Notes: generated by a model from the sequence alone, not told the origin. DNA of 64,000 bases from Oscillospiraceae bacterium (GCA_024404915.1 JAKSPJ010000010.1:1-64000), one strand, 5' to 3'. Numbered from the stretch's first letter, positions 53,204 to 62,301 are shown. Program-made: numbers and translations.

Positions 53204-54394
53204 ATGATATCAAAAGAAAACCAGATGATGCTTCAGATCCTTGGACATGCGCTGCATGAAACTGAATCAGAACCAATTGTCCCCTCCTGCTGGCCTGCGA
53301 TTTATAAAGAAATGAAAGCACAAACCGTTTTTGCGATACCTGCAGATTATATCAATCTGAACCAGCTGGAAGATGCTGAAGAAAAAGAGTACCGCATGAT
53401 GGTTGGCAGGAATATTCAGTACTATCATACGGTAATGGCAGAACAGCAGAAACTGCTTGATACACTGGAAAAAGCAGGAATCCCCACTGTGATTCTGAAG
53501 GGTTCATCTGCTGCAATGAATTATCCTGAACCTGCATACAGATGTATGGGGGATATCGACCTTATCGTAAAGCCGGATGATTTTGAAAAGGCATATCATA
53601 CAATGTGCGATGCAGGATATGACACAAAGGAAACACTTGAAAAGTATTACAGACATATTGGATTTCATTCATCGAAGGGAATTCACATTGAACTGCACAG
53701 CTTCTTTTCTACAAGCCGTAACGCAGAACAGAATCAGATACTGGATCAGTATATCTATAACGGAATCGGACGGGGCAGCAAAGGCACTTTAACCGGATAT
53801 AGAACCTCGTCATTACCAGAGCTGGAGAATGGTCTTGTACTGCTTGCCCATATCAACCAGCATATCGGCGGCGGATTAGGTCTGCGGCAGGTTATTGATT
53901 GGATGTGCTTTGCAGAAAAGCATCTGACAGATGAATTCTGGAACAGTACTTTTTCTGAAGCAGCTGAAAGTATCGGTATGAAAAAACTTGCGGCAGCCGT
54001 AACCGCAACGTGCAGAAAATATCTGTCTATGAACGCTGATATCACCTGGTGCAATGACACAGAGGATTCCCTTTGCGACGAGTTAATGGAATACATCCTG
54101 GCACATGGAAATTTCGGGAGGAAGAATGCAACCAATGCTACAACAATCTCCGTTCTAAGATGGTTTCGCAACCCGATCCATGGGTTCCGGCACCTGCAGG
54201 AAATAGGATGCCGAACATGGAAGATTCTGGACAAATGCAAATGGCTGACTCCATTTGCATGGTTCTATCAGATGATTCGATTGATTCATCATGGAATAAA
54301 ACGTGGAGTTACGCTGTCATCGGCAAAGGAAAGCAAAAAACAGGAACTTACTGAAACAGAATTTCTGCGCAAAATTGGCATAACAAGATTATAG
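53204..54394 (+). CDS. Nucleotidyltransferase family protein (NTP_transf_5-like)
   Basis: A protein of 396 residues. The nucleotidyltransferase centre is TVILKGSSAAMNYPEP (GSS at 100-102) and RCMGDIDLIV with Asp117 and Asp119, followed by GIHIELHSFF. This pattern fits the uncharacterised nucleotidyltransferase family PF14907, often near surface polysaccharide or peptide clusters. The C-terminal half is helical. Start at 53204 has AGAAGGA at suitable distance; an ATG 6 bases upstream is too close to it. Substrate unknown. Probably cotranscribed with azlCD (14-base gap). Confidence 0.78.
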   Translation: MISKENQMMLQILGHALHETESEPIVPSCWPAIYKEMKAQTVFAIPADYINLNQLEDAEEKEYRMMVGRNIQYYHTVMAEQQKLLDTLEKAGIPTVILKGSSAAMNYPEPAYRCMGDIDLIVKPDDFEKAYHTMCDAGYDTKETLEKYYRHIGFHSSKGIHIELHSFFSTSRNAEQNQILDQYIYNGIGRGSKGTLTGYRTSSLPELENGLVLLAHINQHIGGGLGLRQVIDWMCFAEKHLTDEFWNSTFSEAAESIGMKKLAAAVTATCRKYLSMNADITWCNDTEDSLCDELMEYILAHGNFGRKNATNATTISVLRWFRNPIHGFRHLQEIGCRTWKILDKCKWLTPFAWFYQMIRLIHHGIKRGVTLSSAKESKKQELTETEFLRKIGITRL

Positions 54395-54745
54395 GGCTTT
54401 CATTGCAGGGCGCCTTCTGCTTCCATTTCAGCAAATCTTCCAAGGTCTGGTTCATATTTGCCGGCTGGAGTTCATATAATCAACCACGCTATTACATTTT
54501 TCTCAATTGTCTCAGCGTGTCAGGCATGTTTTTATGTTAATCCCGATGGCAGCTGATGATTCCCCGAATAAAAACGAAAATAAATTAGCAAACATTCACA
54601 AATATACAGACTGCTTCTCTGCTATGCTTGACAAAGTCCCCTCTCTTATGCTATACTAAACATGTATGTGCGTAGCATCAGATAGTGCTTCACACCGTCC
54701 GATGCGTAGAATAATACATGATTCATAAGAGAGGAAAGTGATATA
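54395..54745 (+). promoter_or_regulatory. Gap with promoter of the small dockerin gene
   Basis: The gap holds a promoter, TTGACA (54628-54633), 18 bases, TATACT (54652-54657). Otherwise I see no gene. No clear terminator for the nucleotidyltransferase gene was found. Confidence 0.65.
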
Positions 54746-55543
54746 ATGAAGCATATATCTCAACGCTTTTTTGCATTTGCATGCAGCACCGCAGTTTTTC
54801 TGCCTGCGCTTCCTATTACAGCTGCTTCTGCAGAAGGAACAGACTCCTATGCATTTCCTGACAGCTATGTTTCTGCCCTGTATGACGATTATGATCCCAT
54901 CGGACAGGATTATCTGACTGTTTCTGTTCCTGAAAAACAGTCCATGAAAATTGAAATCGTACAGCATTCCCCGGAACGTGAAAACCTGAAACTGTTTTCT
55001 ATTGAAACAGAAAGCACAGATGCGGAAGCAATGTATCATTTCCGCCTTGAACCCGGCAGCTACACTATTTGTCTTTCCAATTCAAAAGTCAGAGACGGAG
55101 GCCTCGATGCAAGCTGGATTTCAGATTTCGTCATAGATAATGCAGATTATGCAGCAGAAGAGGATATGTTCTTCTGGACAGAATATAAACTGCTGACGAA
55201 AACAGATACTCTGGACGATGCAGAAAAATGGCATGCTCCTGAAATCGTATCTGATGCAACGAAAAATCAGGATTCCACATACAGATATCGTGAGACTGAA
55301 ATTGTATTCAGCCAGTATGACCGACTTCTGGGCGATTATGATGGTGATCAGGCAGTCACCTCTCTTGATGCACAGAAAACTCTGGAATATTATGCAGCCG
55401 GACTTTCAGAAACCTCACTTGATACTCCGCCGACAAATGCACAGCTTGCCGCAGTTGATATTGACGGCGACAACAGCATTTCCCCTTCAGATGCACAGGA
55501 AATTCTCAGCATGTATCTGGAACTGATGAACGCACAATCTTAA
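54746..55543 (+). CDS. Secreted dockerin protein of unknown function, 265 aa
   Basis: Signal peptide about 1-29 (FACSTAVFLPALPITAASA). Residues 35-190 are an unrecognised beta-rich domain (YLTVSVPEKQSMKIEIVQ, HFRLEPGSYTICLS), perhaps a small binding module. The C-terminal dockerin has DYDGDQAVTSLDAQKTLEYY and DIDGDNSISPSDAQEILSMY; its LDAQ and SDAQ motifs match the dockerin of the window's first gene rather than those of the GH44, GH16 and lyase proteins. GAGAGGAAAGTG precedes the ATG. Confidence 0.85.
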   Translation: MKHISQRFFAFACSTAVFLPALPITAASAEGTDSYAFPDSYVSALYDDYDPIGQDYLTVSVPEKQSMKIEIVQHSPERENLKLFSIETESTDAEAMYHFRLEPGSYTICLSNSKVRDGGLDASWISDFVIDNADYAAEEDMFFWTEYKLLTKTDTLDDAEKWHAPEIVSDATKNQDSTYRYRETEIVFSQYDRLLGDYDGDQAVTSLDAQKTLEYYAAGLSETSLDTPPTNAQLAAVDIDGDNSISPSDAQEILSMYLELMNAQS

Positions 55544-55563
55544 TTTGGAAATGAGGAATGGAT

Positions 55564-56445
55564 ATGGCTATTATTGAATTTATAAAAGCAATCATACTGG
55601 GCATCGTGGAAGGCGTCACAGAGTGGCTTCCTGTGAGCAGTACCGGCCACCTGATTCTTGTAAATGAGTTTTTGCAGCTCAAAGTCAGCAGCGATGCTGA
55701 AGTCAATGCCGGCTTCATTGAAATGTTTGACGTTGTGATCCAGTTGGGTGCCATTATGGCGGTTGTGGTCATTTTCTGGAATAAGCTGTGGCCCTTTGGA
55801 AAAAAGAACAATAGTGCACCTCTGAGTAAAAACGGCTTTGGCGCTTATGTCAAGACAGATATCTTTCAGATGTGGTTTAAGGTTCTTGTAGCCTGTTTGC
55901 CCGCTGCTGTCATTGGTGTACTGCTGGATGATTGGATCGATGCACATTTTTACAATCCCTGGGTAGTTGCCATTGCTTTGATCACCTTTGGTATTGCTTT
56001 TATTGTGGTAGAAAACCGCAACAAAAATGCAAAGGCAAAAACAACAAAGATGAGTCAGCTGACCTATCAGACAGCATTGATTATCGGCGTGTTCCAATTA
56101 ATCGCCGCACTGTTCCCGGGAACTTCCCGTTCCGGTGCAACCATTGTTGGTGCATTGCTGATTGGTGTTTCCAGAACCGTAGCCGCTGAATTCACATTCT
56201 ACCTTGCTGTGCCCGTAATGTTTGGTGCAAGTCTCCTGAAGCTTGTCAAATATGACGGCGGATTTGACGGCAGTCAGATTGCCGTTCTGGCACTCGGAAT
56301 GATTGTCGCATTTGTAGTCTCAATGTTCATCATCAAATTCCTGATGGACTATATCAAAAAGCACGATTTCAAGGTGTTTGGCTGGTACAGAATCATTCTT
56401 GGTGTATTGGTACTGCTGTATTTTGGTATTCATACGATTGCGTAA
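55564..56445 (+). CDS. uppP: Undecaprenyl-diphosphatase (BacA/UppP)
   Basis: A polytopic membrane protein of 293 residues. GIVEGVTEWLPVSSTGHLIL and ALFPGTSRSGATIVGALLIG are the two catalytic motifs. It recycles undecaprenyl diphosphate for wall synthesis and gives bacitracin resistance. The second ATG (55564) has ATGAGG at better distance than the one at 55558. It is 20 bases after the dockerin gene. Confidence 0.95.
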   Translation: MAIIEFIKAIILGIVEGVTEWLPVSSTGHLILVNEFLQLKVSSDAEVNAGFIEMFDVVIQLGAIMAVVVIFWNKLWPFGKKNNSAPLSKNGFGAYVKTDIFQMWFKVLVACLPAAVIGVLLDDWIDAHFYNPWVVAIALITFGIAFIVVENRNKNAKAKTTKMSQLTYQTALIIGVFQLIAALFPGTSRSGATIVGALLIGVSRTVAAEFTFYLAVPVMFGASLLKLVKYDGGFDGSQIAVLALGMIVAFVVSMFIIKFLMDYIKKHDFKVFGWYRIILGVLVLLYFGIHTIA

Positions 56446-56517
56446 ACAAAGGATTTCTTCATTTCTATGTGAAGATGAATATTTCACATGCAAAGACAAA
56501 TCAATCAAATACTGAGC

Positions 56518-56560
56518 TTAAAAAAGGCATCACATACAGAACGTGATGCCTTTTTTTATG
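56518..56560 (+). terminator. uppP terminator
   Basis: AAAAAGGCATCAC pairs with GTGATGCCTTTTT around 9 bases, with a long T run. Confidence 0.88.
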
Positions 56561-56662
56561 GTTAAATACTATTTTGGTAGTTGTTCAGGCTTTTTTCAAA
56601 ATGCTTAAACTTAATATCCCATTTTTACAAGCAATCATATCTGTAATTGTCTCATGAGAATA

Positions 56663-56691
56663 TTGATTTCTATTTATGAATATGGTATAAT
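56663..56691 (+). promoter_or_regulatory. sfsA promoter
   Basis: TTGATT (56663-56668), 17 bases, TATAAT (56686-56691). Confidence 0.7.
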
Positions 56692-56776
56692 TGAAGAGAA
56701 CAGAAGAAATCAGACAGGACTTCCTGCTAATCATTCTTTGTTTCCCCAACACCATATTACATAATAAGAGGAATAT

Positions 56777-57460
56777 ATGAAATATAATAATATACAAACC
56801 GCTGTTTTTCTTTCAAGACCAAACCGTTTCATAGCCAAAGTTGATATCAATGGTGAGATTGAAACAGTACATGTAAAAAACACCGGAAGATGCAGAGAAT
56901 TATTATTGCCCGACAGTAAAGTCATTCTGGAAAAATCTGAAAAAAAAGACAGGAAAACAAAATATGATCTGATTGCCGTATATAAGAATCATTTAGGGCT
57001 TGTCAACATAGACAGCCAGGCACCAAATAGAATTGTGAAGGAATGGCTTGAGAGAAAACCAGATCTTTTCAAGGATATGACATTTATAAAGCCGGAATAC
57101 ACCTATGGAAAATCCAGAGTCGATTTCTATCTCGAATGCGGCTCACGCAAAGTTTTAATTGAAGTCAAAGGCTGCACGCTCGAAATAAACGGCATAGGAT
57201 ACTTCCCTGATGCACCAACCGAACGAGGTGTCAAGCACCTGAATGAGCTTTCAGACGCCGTAAAGCAGGGATATGAGTGCTATATTGCTTTTGCAATCAC
57301 CATGCCAAAGGTCAAACAGGTGCTTCCTAACATAGAGACACATAAGGCATTTGGCGAAGCTCTGCAGAACGCAATCAATTCCGGGGTAAAAGTATTATTT
57401 TTTCCGTGCGAAGTTCGGGAAGACAGCCTTGAGATCACAGATTACATCATAAATATGTAA
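56777..57460 (+). CDS. sfsA: SfsA family DNA/RNA nuclease-like protein
   Basis: A protein of 227 residues with an N-terminal OB-fold (RPNRFIAKVDINGEIETVHV, NTGRCRELLLP) and a C-terminal PD-(D/E)xK-like nuclease fold (SRVDFYLECGSRKVLIEVKG, then FPDAPTERGVKHLNEL). SfsA was first linked to sugar fermentation in E. coli; its fold suggests nuclease activity. Possibly cotranscribed with the GH16 gene 25 bases downstream, although that gene has its own good ribosome site. Confidence 0.93.
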   Translation: MKYNNIQTAVFLSRPNRFIAKVDINGEIETVHVKNTGRCRELLLPDSKVILEKSEKKDRKTKYDLIAVYKNHLGLVNIDSQAPNRIVKEWLERKPDLFKDMTFIKPEYTYGKSRVDFYLECGSRKVLIEVKGCTLEINGIGYFPDAPTERGVKHLNELSDAVKQGYECYIAFAITMPKVKQVLPNIETHKAFGEALQNAINSGVKVLFFPCEVREDSLEITDYIINM

Positions 57461-57485
57461 TTCTCAATATCAAAGGAGGTACCAA

Positions 57486-59591
57486 ATGAAAAAGGGCGTA
57501 TCGTTATTTCTGTCAGCGGCCATGCTGCTGTCTGTTTCTCCTGCATCAGTATCTCAGACAACAGCAGCTGCTGATACAGATGTGTTCTATGAAGATTTTT
57601 CAGGTGAGACACTGGATTCTGACAAATGGCTTGTTGCCTATAAAAACTGGGGCGGAAAAGTCACTGAAAATGGTGTGAAAGTGGATTATAACGGCGGCGT
57701 CATCCCACAGAATATTTCAGTCAATAACGGAAAACTGATCCTGAAAGGAAATGGGAATCTGTATGATGGCGATTTGAAGGGCATTAACAAAGACGGCTCT
57801 CTGCGCAGCGATGGAAAAAGAACAGGCGCTGCCATTGCGACAAAAGAATACTTTGCATCCGGAAGCTATGAAATCATGGCAAAGGCCGCACCAGAACTGG
57901 GCGCATGTTCTGCAATATGGACTTTTGAATATGAAGAAGACTGGGATACCGGTGAAATCACCAATCATGAAATCGATATTGAAATGCCCGGCAGGCCCAA
58001 ATCAGAAAAGAAGAACCAAAGCTTTCAATATGCCCTTTGCAACACCTGGATTGGTGAAAACGAGGGTGAATATAAGACGGGTTATACAGATATCGGTGTA
58101 AATCAGGCTGATGGGGCTTTTCATAAATATCGTTTTGACTGGCATACTGGCGATCAAAATGAAAAAGCAAGGGTGGAATTCTATTTTGATGATGTATTGA
58201 CATATACCTCAACAGAATACATTCCCACAAAAGAAGGCAGATTATGGCTCGGCTTATGGTTCCCGAATGCATGGGCAGGCACTCCCGATTTCGATGAAAC
58301 AGATTTTGAAATTGATTATATCAGAATCACTCCATTCCATGAAAGCGGAGATGCAAAACAAAATGAAACATATCCCGAAGATGGATGGGGCAATATATCT
58401 GATATTACCATTCCTGCGCCTGTTATACAAGGAGATATAAACATTGACGGACAATTCAATATTTCGGATGTTATTTTACTGCAAAAATGGCTGCTGGCTT
58501 TTCCTGATACATCACTTGGTAACTGGAAAGCAGGAGATTTCAATGATGATTATGTATTGAATACTCTGGATTTTAATATGATGAAGCATGCATTATTCTC
58601 ATCGGTTCACACGGCAAATACAATTCGTGTTACAAATACAGAAGAATTAAAAACAGCTCTGGAAAATGCAAAAGCAGGAGATGAAATTGTATTGGCGGAA
58701 GGTGAATATATCTATAGTGGTTCGACTGCAAAGGGATATATGTTTAAATGCACAGCAGAAGGAACAGAAAACAATCCGATTATTCTCCGTTCAGAAAATA
58801 CTGAGAATCCTGCAATTCTATCGGGTACATCAACAGCTGTCAACTCTGTGCTTGTGGTAACCGGCGATTACTGGGAAATACGGAATCTGAAAGTGACAAA
58901 TGGTCAAAAAGGAATCATGGTAAATGATTCAAATCACACAAAAGTAATTGACTGTGAGGTATATAATATCGGTTCAGAAGGAATTCATTTCAGGGATAAC
59001 AGCTGCTACGATCTCGCTGAGAATTGCTATGTCCATGATACAGGTGTCGTCTCCCCCGGTTTCGGGGAGGCAATCTATATCGGCAGTGCACATTCAACAA
59101 CCGGCTACGGATTTGATTGTCATTATAATACTGTCCGTGGATGCCGACTCGGGCCAAATGTTGCTGCGGAACATGTTGATGTCAAGGAATATACTATCGG
59201 CACTATCATTGAAGACTGCATTTTCGACGGAACAGGAATGAGCGGCGAAAACAGTGCAAAAAGCTTTGTGAACATAAAAGGAAATGATTGTATATTAAGA
59301 AATAACACAGGCTACAGAAACGGAAATGATAAGATTCAAAGAGCATTTGAACAGAATAATGTTGTGGATGGCTGGGGACAGAATGCCCTTGTTTATGGGA
59401 ACAAAGTGTATATGGATACGGCGACGAATGCTTTGGGCAAAAAAATGTATTTCCTGAATGCCTGGAATTGTTCATGTACTGTCTGGAATAATTATATGGC
59501 ATATAATGATGCACTGTTCTCTGTAGACAGTGAAAAAGATCACTGGAATTACTATAATTGCAATATGATAACCTATGGAGATGCCTCATAA
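57486..59591 (+). CDS. GH16 beta-glucanase, internal dockerin, right-handed beta-helix domain
   Basis: A secreted protein of 701 residues. Signal peptide about 1-29; GH16 domain 33-285 with the catalytic ExDxE as HEIDIEMPG (Glu162, Asp164, Glu166), the lichenase/laminarinase signature; dockerin 315-372 (GDINIDGQFNISDVILLQ and GDFNDDYVLNTLDFNMMK); then 379-701 is a right-handed beta-helix (GDEIVLAEGEYIYSG, GDYWEIRNLKVTNGQKGIMV, EGIHFRDNS) like pectate lyase or chondroitinase B families. The dockerin therefore sits between two possible catalytic modules. AAAGGAGGT precedes the ATG. Beta-helix activity is inferred from fold only. Confidence 0.88.
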   Translation: MKKGVSLFLSAAMLLSVSPASVSQTTAAADTDVFYEDFSGETLDSDKWLVAYKNWGGKVTENGVKVDYNGGVIPQNISVNNGKLILKGNGNLYDGDLKGINKDGSLRSDGKRTGAAIATKEYFASGSYEIMAKAAPELGACSAIWTFEYEEDWDTGEITNHEIDIEMPGRPKSEKKNQSFQYALCNTWIGENEGEYKTGYTDIGVNQADGAFHKYRFDWHTGDQNEKARVEFYFDDVLTYTSTEYIPTKEGRLWLGLWFPNAWAGTPDFDETDFEIDYIRITPFHESGDAKQNETYPEDGWGNISDITIPAPVIQGDINIDGQFNISDVILLQKWLLAFPDTSLGNWKAGDFNDDYVLNTLDFNMMKHALFSSVHTANTIRVTNTEELKTALENAKAGDEIVLAEGEYIYSGSTAKGYMFKCTAEGTENNPIILRSENTENPAILSGTSTAVNSVLVVTGDYWEIRNLKVTNGQKGIMVNDSNHTKVIDCEVYNIGSEGIHFRDNSCYDLAENCYVHDTGVVSPGFGEAIYIGSAHSTTGYGFDCHYNTVRGCRLGPNVAAEHVDVKEYTIGTIIEDCIFDGTGMSGENSAKSFVNIKGNDCILRNNTGYRNGNDKIQRAFEQNNVVDGWGQNALVYGNKVYMDTATNALGKKMYFLNAWNCSCTVWNNYMAYNDALFSVDSEKDHWNYYNCNMITYGDAS

Positions 59592-59658
59592 AAAGCCCTG
59601 GAGATTTCATCTATGGATTTTAAGCGGAGATTAGTATACACAGTATAAAGCATATAAA

Positions 59659-59692
59659 GAAAAGCAGTCTTTCAGGGCTGCTTTTCTTATGC
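59659..59692 (+). terminator. GH16 gene terminator
   Basis: AAAAGCAG pairs with CTGCTTTT around 10 bases, followed by T-rich sequence. Confidence 0.7.
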
Positions 59693-59756
59693 AGGATCAG
59701 TGGTGAAAAACTACAGGGTTTCAGAAATGTCACAACAGGACATTCTGTTACGAGAA

Positions 59757-59793
59757 AAAACATGCACCACTCAAAGCGAGTGATGCATGTTCT
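59757..59793 (-). terminator. Terminator of the GH25 gene
   Basis: ACATGCA and CACTC pair with GAGTG and TGCATGT with one mismatch; a T run follows on the minus strand. Confidence 0.8.
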
Positions 59794-59872
59794 CATATGA
59801 TAATCTGTGAATCCCCTGCTGCTCAGGAATGGTTCTATTTTGCAGCAGAATAAATACAGACTGCTCTTTCTC

Positions 59873-61276
59873 TTAGTATCCATTACAGTGTCTTTGTTGA
59901 ATAAGAGTGGGGTAATCCCGATATCCAATATCCATATCGCAGTCGCCTTTGACACCGGCACATGTACCATAGCCATACTGCCAAATGCCGTAATTACCGG
60001 TATAGGATGGTTTGGAGACATTGTAATTTGCCACCCACACATCGTATCTGTTTCTGGTGGATTCACTAATGGTATTTTTCAGATAGAAGGAAGAACAGTA
60101 AATCTGGGCAAAATATCCTTTTTTCTCCATCTCGGAACAAAAGGCTTCAATAATCGCTGAAACCTTTTCCATTCCCTGGTCCAGTGCCCTTGGTTCTTCA
60201 ATATCAAAAGCAATCGGATACTCAAATTTTCTGTCTCCGAGAACCTGTGCACAAACATTTGCCTCAATGCGTGCATCCTCAGGAGTAGTGGCATAGGAAT
60301 ACCAATATGCTCCTACAGGAATGCCGACTGACTTTGCGCCGTTGTAGTATGTCTTGAAATACTTATCTTCCTGCTTGAGGTATTTTCCAAAACCTGCACG
60401 CACAATAATAAACTGTGTATCTGATTCATTTTTGATAGCGTTAAAATCCACATCTCCCTGCCAGGCAGAAATGTCGATGCCCCGAATGGAACTCTTGGTA
60501 ACAGTAGTTGTTTCACTGGTAAGCTCTGTAGTCACTGTCACAGTAGTGGTTTCAGGGAATTGTGCCGGCGCAGATGTGGTTAACGTTGTTTCTGAAACAG
60601 TTGCGGCGGTATCCGTGAGCAAAGGATCCCCTGTTGTGGTAACGGTTGTAACAGCTGTTGCAGGAGCAGTTGTTGTGGTGGTGGTAATGGGTGGTTCATC
60701 TTCGGAGTGCAAAACCGTAATACTGCCTCGGGCTGTCAGCATCGGAAGCACATTTTTATTCTGATACAACTGTGTATCTTCAAAATGAATGGTATACACG
60801 GTATCCGGAACTGCATCCTGCGGAATACGGAATCTCACATATAATATTTCACCGTTTTCTTCTGTATACTCTTTGGTCTGGGATAATACCACAGTTTTTC
60901 CAGTGTCACGGAATGGTGAGAAAAACATATTCTGCCGGACCATCAGCATCTCTTCATCAATGTCATCGTAATCCGGCTGTAACACCTGCAGACCCTTATC
61001 ATAATTCAAAACAATGCGTGCACTGTCGAAGCCGGGATTCTGGTCAATTGAGACACATAAAACCACTTCTTCACCGGGGCAGCCCTCCGCAGAACTAATA
61101 GAAAGGTTCAAGGGAGTTGACAACTGGTTACGAATCGTAATCAGCCTGTCAAATACATCTACAATCCCGTCTTCATTGATATCGGTGATAATTGCAGAAG
61201 CAGGAACTGCAAGCATGACGATACACAGCAGCGCTGCAACCCAGGCAGTTATCATTTTTTTGACAAAATAATGCAT
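59873..61276 (-). CDS. Half-dockerin, cohesin and GH25 lysozyme fusion protein
   Basis: A secreted protein of 467 residues. Signal peptide about 1-28; residues 32-51 are a single dockerin calcium-binding repeat (DINEDGIVDVFDRLITIRNQ); residues 55-189 read as a cohesin (EGCPGEEVVLCVSIDQNPGF, ARIVLNYDKGLQVL, GEILYVRFRIP, GSITV); a Thr-rich linker covers 190-263; GH25 covers 266-467 (RGIDISAWQGDVDFNAIKNE, PIAFDIEEP with the catalytic Asp/Glu pair, YDVWVANYN, GIWQYGYG). GH25 enzymes cut between MurNAc and GlcNAc. The cohesin could hold dockerin enzymes near the cell wall. The start at 61276 has GAGGAG 11 bases upstream; GTG at 61288 is too close to it. Confidence 0.82.
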   Translation of the reverse strand: MHYFVKKMITAWVAALLCIVMLAVPASAIITDINEDGIVDVFDRLITIRNQLSTPLNLSISSAEGCPGEEVVLCVSIDQNPGFDSARIVLNYDKGLQVLQPDYDDIDEEMLMVRQNMFFSPFRDTGKTVVLSQTKEYTEENGEILYVRFRIPQDAVPDTVYTIHFEDTQLYQNKNVLPMLTARGSITVLHSEDEPPITTTTTTAPATAVTTVTTTGDPLLTDTAATVSETTLTTSAPAQFPETTTVTVTTELTSETTTVTKSSIRGIDISAWQGDVDFNAIKNESDTQFIIVRAGFGKYLKQEDKYFKTYYNGAKSVGIPVGAYWYSYATTPEDARIEANVCAQVLGDRKFEYPIAFDIEEPRALDQGMEKVSAIIEAFCSEMEKKGYFAQIYCSSFYLKNTISESTRNRYDVWVANYNVSKPSYTGNYGIWQYGYGTCAGVKGDCDMDIGYRDYPTLIQQRHCNGY

Positions 61277-61610
61277 CTGAACACTCACTCCTCATTTATA
61301 ATAAATTTTCAGCTTATTCTGGGAAAAACTGAATTGCTCTATTTCTGGACACCGGCAAAGGAACTGCCCTTGTCCTGCAGGATTTTTGAAACAACTTGCG
61401 CAAATACTTTTTTTCAGAAACCATCAAAATAGTAATTAAATAGTAATTAATCCAAGAATACTTATTTTATATACTACATTTTATCATAATATGACTGGAA
61501 ATGCAAGATTTTGACTGCAATTTTCCAATCATTTTGCATTTAGCACTATTTGTTATCTATAATCCGCTGAAAGTATGTGCATATCTCCAAATATCTGTTT
61601 TTTCTATTTT
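61277..61610 (-). promoter_or_regulatory. Long leader of the GH25 gene with likely promoter
   Basis: Minus strand TTGCAT (61501-61506), 17 bases, TAAAAT (61478-61483), giving a leader of about 200 bases. A short duplicated TAGTAATTAA lies at about 61431-61450. No gene seen. Confidence 0.5.
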
Positions 61611-61615
61611 CCCCC

Positions 61616-61644
61616 TTGACATTTCATCGGTAATGTAGTATAAT
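61616..61644 (+). promoter_or_regulatory. tRNA-Thr promoter
   Basis: TTGACA (61616-61621), 17 bases, TATAAT (61639-61644), both consensus. Confidence 0.85.
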
Positions 61645-61681
61645 ATATAAGCAATCAGTTAAGCGATTCAAAACAACAGAT

Positions 61682-61754
61682 GCTGTTTTAGCTCAGTTGG
61701 TAGAGCACATCCTTGGTAAGGATGAGGTCGCTGGTTCAAATCCAGTAAACAGCT
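61682..61754 (+). tRNA. tRNA-Thr (anticodon GGT)
   Basis: Acceptor stem GCTGTTT/AAACAGC, D arm with AGCTCAGTTGGTAGAGC, anticodon stem CATCC/GGATG with loop TTGGTAA, and T arm GGTTCAAATCC. The anticodon GGT reads ACC and ACT. CCA is not encoded. It has its own promoter and terminator, so it is a single-gene unit. Confidence 0.95.
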
Positions 61755-61756
61755 TG

Positions 61757-61792
61757 AAACACCTTGAAGATTATTCAGGGTGTTTTTTTATA
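61757..61792 (+). terminator. tRNA-Thr terminator
   Basis: ACACC-TGAA pairs with TTCA-GGTGT around five bases with one mismatch, then seven T. Confidence 0.85.
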
Positions 61793-61832
61793 TCCTTGCA
61801 TGATTCCATAGAGATGCGGATTCCATTCCATG

Positions 61833-61888
61833 CAGAGAATAAACAGAAATGCCGGATTATTTAATCCGGCATTTCTGTTTATTCTCTG
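61833..61888. repeat. Perfect 27-bp inverted repeat, 2-base centre
   Basis: The arm begins CAGAGAATAAACAGAAATGC and ends GGATTA; its exact reverse complement follows after TT. The right arm covers the stop codon and last codons of the gene at 61879. It is longer and more perfect than normal terminators and has no U-tract. Confidence 0.92.
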
Positions 61889-62301
61889 GTTTCAGATCTT
61901 GGTTTCCTTTTCGGAGGAGCTTGCGTTCCCTCCGCTGCAGGTGGTCTGCGCCGTTTTTGATGAGCTGGCTGTGTTCTTTCAGCTGCTCCGCTGCGGCCTT
62001 CCACTGGAGGTCTGCGGCGCTTCTGCCCTTCCCTGGCAGGCACCTGTTTTCTTTGCGGCTCTGAGATATCATATGGGCCACGCACCGCCTTACACCGTGG
62101 ATCCTCAGGAATTGCGGGTTTGCTGTGCTTCTCTCGAAAAGCATCCACTTTCTTCGCTATCCATGGGGTCAGTACTGTAATCAGCGCAACCACGCCAAAA
62201 ATCAAAAAAAACTTTCCCATAAAGCGCAGAAGTACAGGCGTAATATTCACCATTTCCTCATTTTCCGCCGCAAACGCCAATAATATGAATAACTGATTCA
62301 T
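61879..62301 (-). CDS. Small membrane protein with Arg/Pro-rich tail, 140 aa
   Basis: Unrecognised. Two hydrophobic stretches near the N-terminus (about 2-12 and 24-48) are followed by a strongly basic, Pro-rich tail with the repeated RRRPP motif, likely cytosolic and disordered. It overlaps the methyltransferase stop by 4 bases (ATGA), so it is expressed with that gene. The last codons lie inside the 27-bp inverted repeat. Confidence 0.65.
   Translation of the reverse strand: MNQLFILLAFAAENEEMVNITPVLLRFMGKFFLIFGVVALITVLTPWIAKKVDAFREKHSKPAIPEDPRCKAVRGPYDISEPQRKQVPAREGQKRRRPPVEGRSGAAERTQPAHQKRRRPPAAEGTQAPPKRKPRSETRE

Noticed and set aside
54410..54480. Minus-strand reading resembling a protein C-terminus in the gap after the nucleotidyltransferase gene
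   Set aside because: It begins directly after a stop codon, has no start or partner frame, and no family match I can name.
59075..59241. Possible frameshift in the beta-helix domain of the GH16 protein
   Set aside because: The main frame stays open with consistent beta-helix turns to the stop at 59591; the alternative frames are short shadows.
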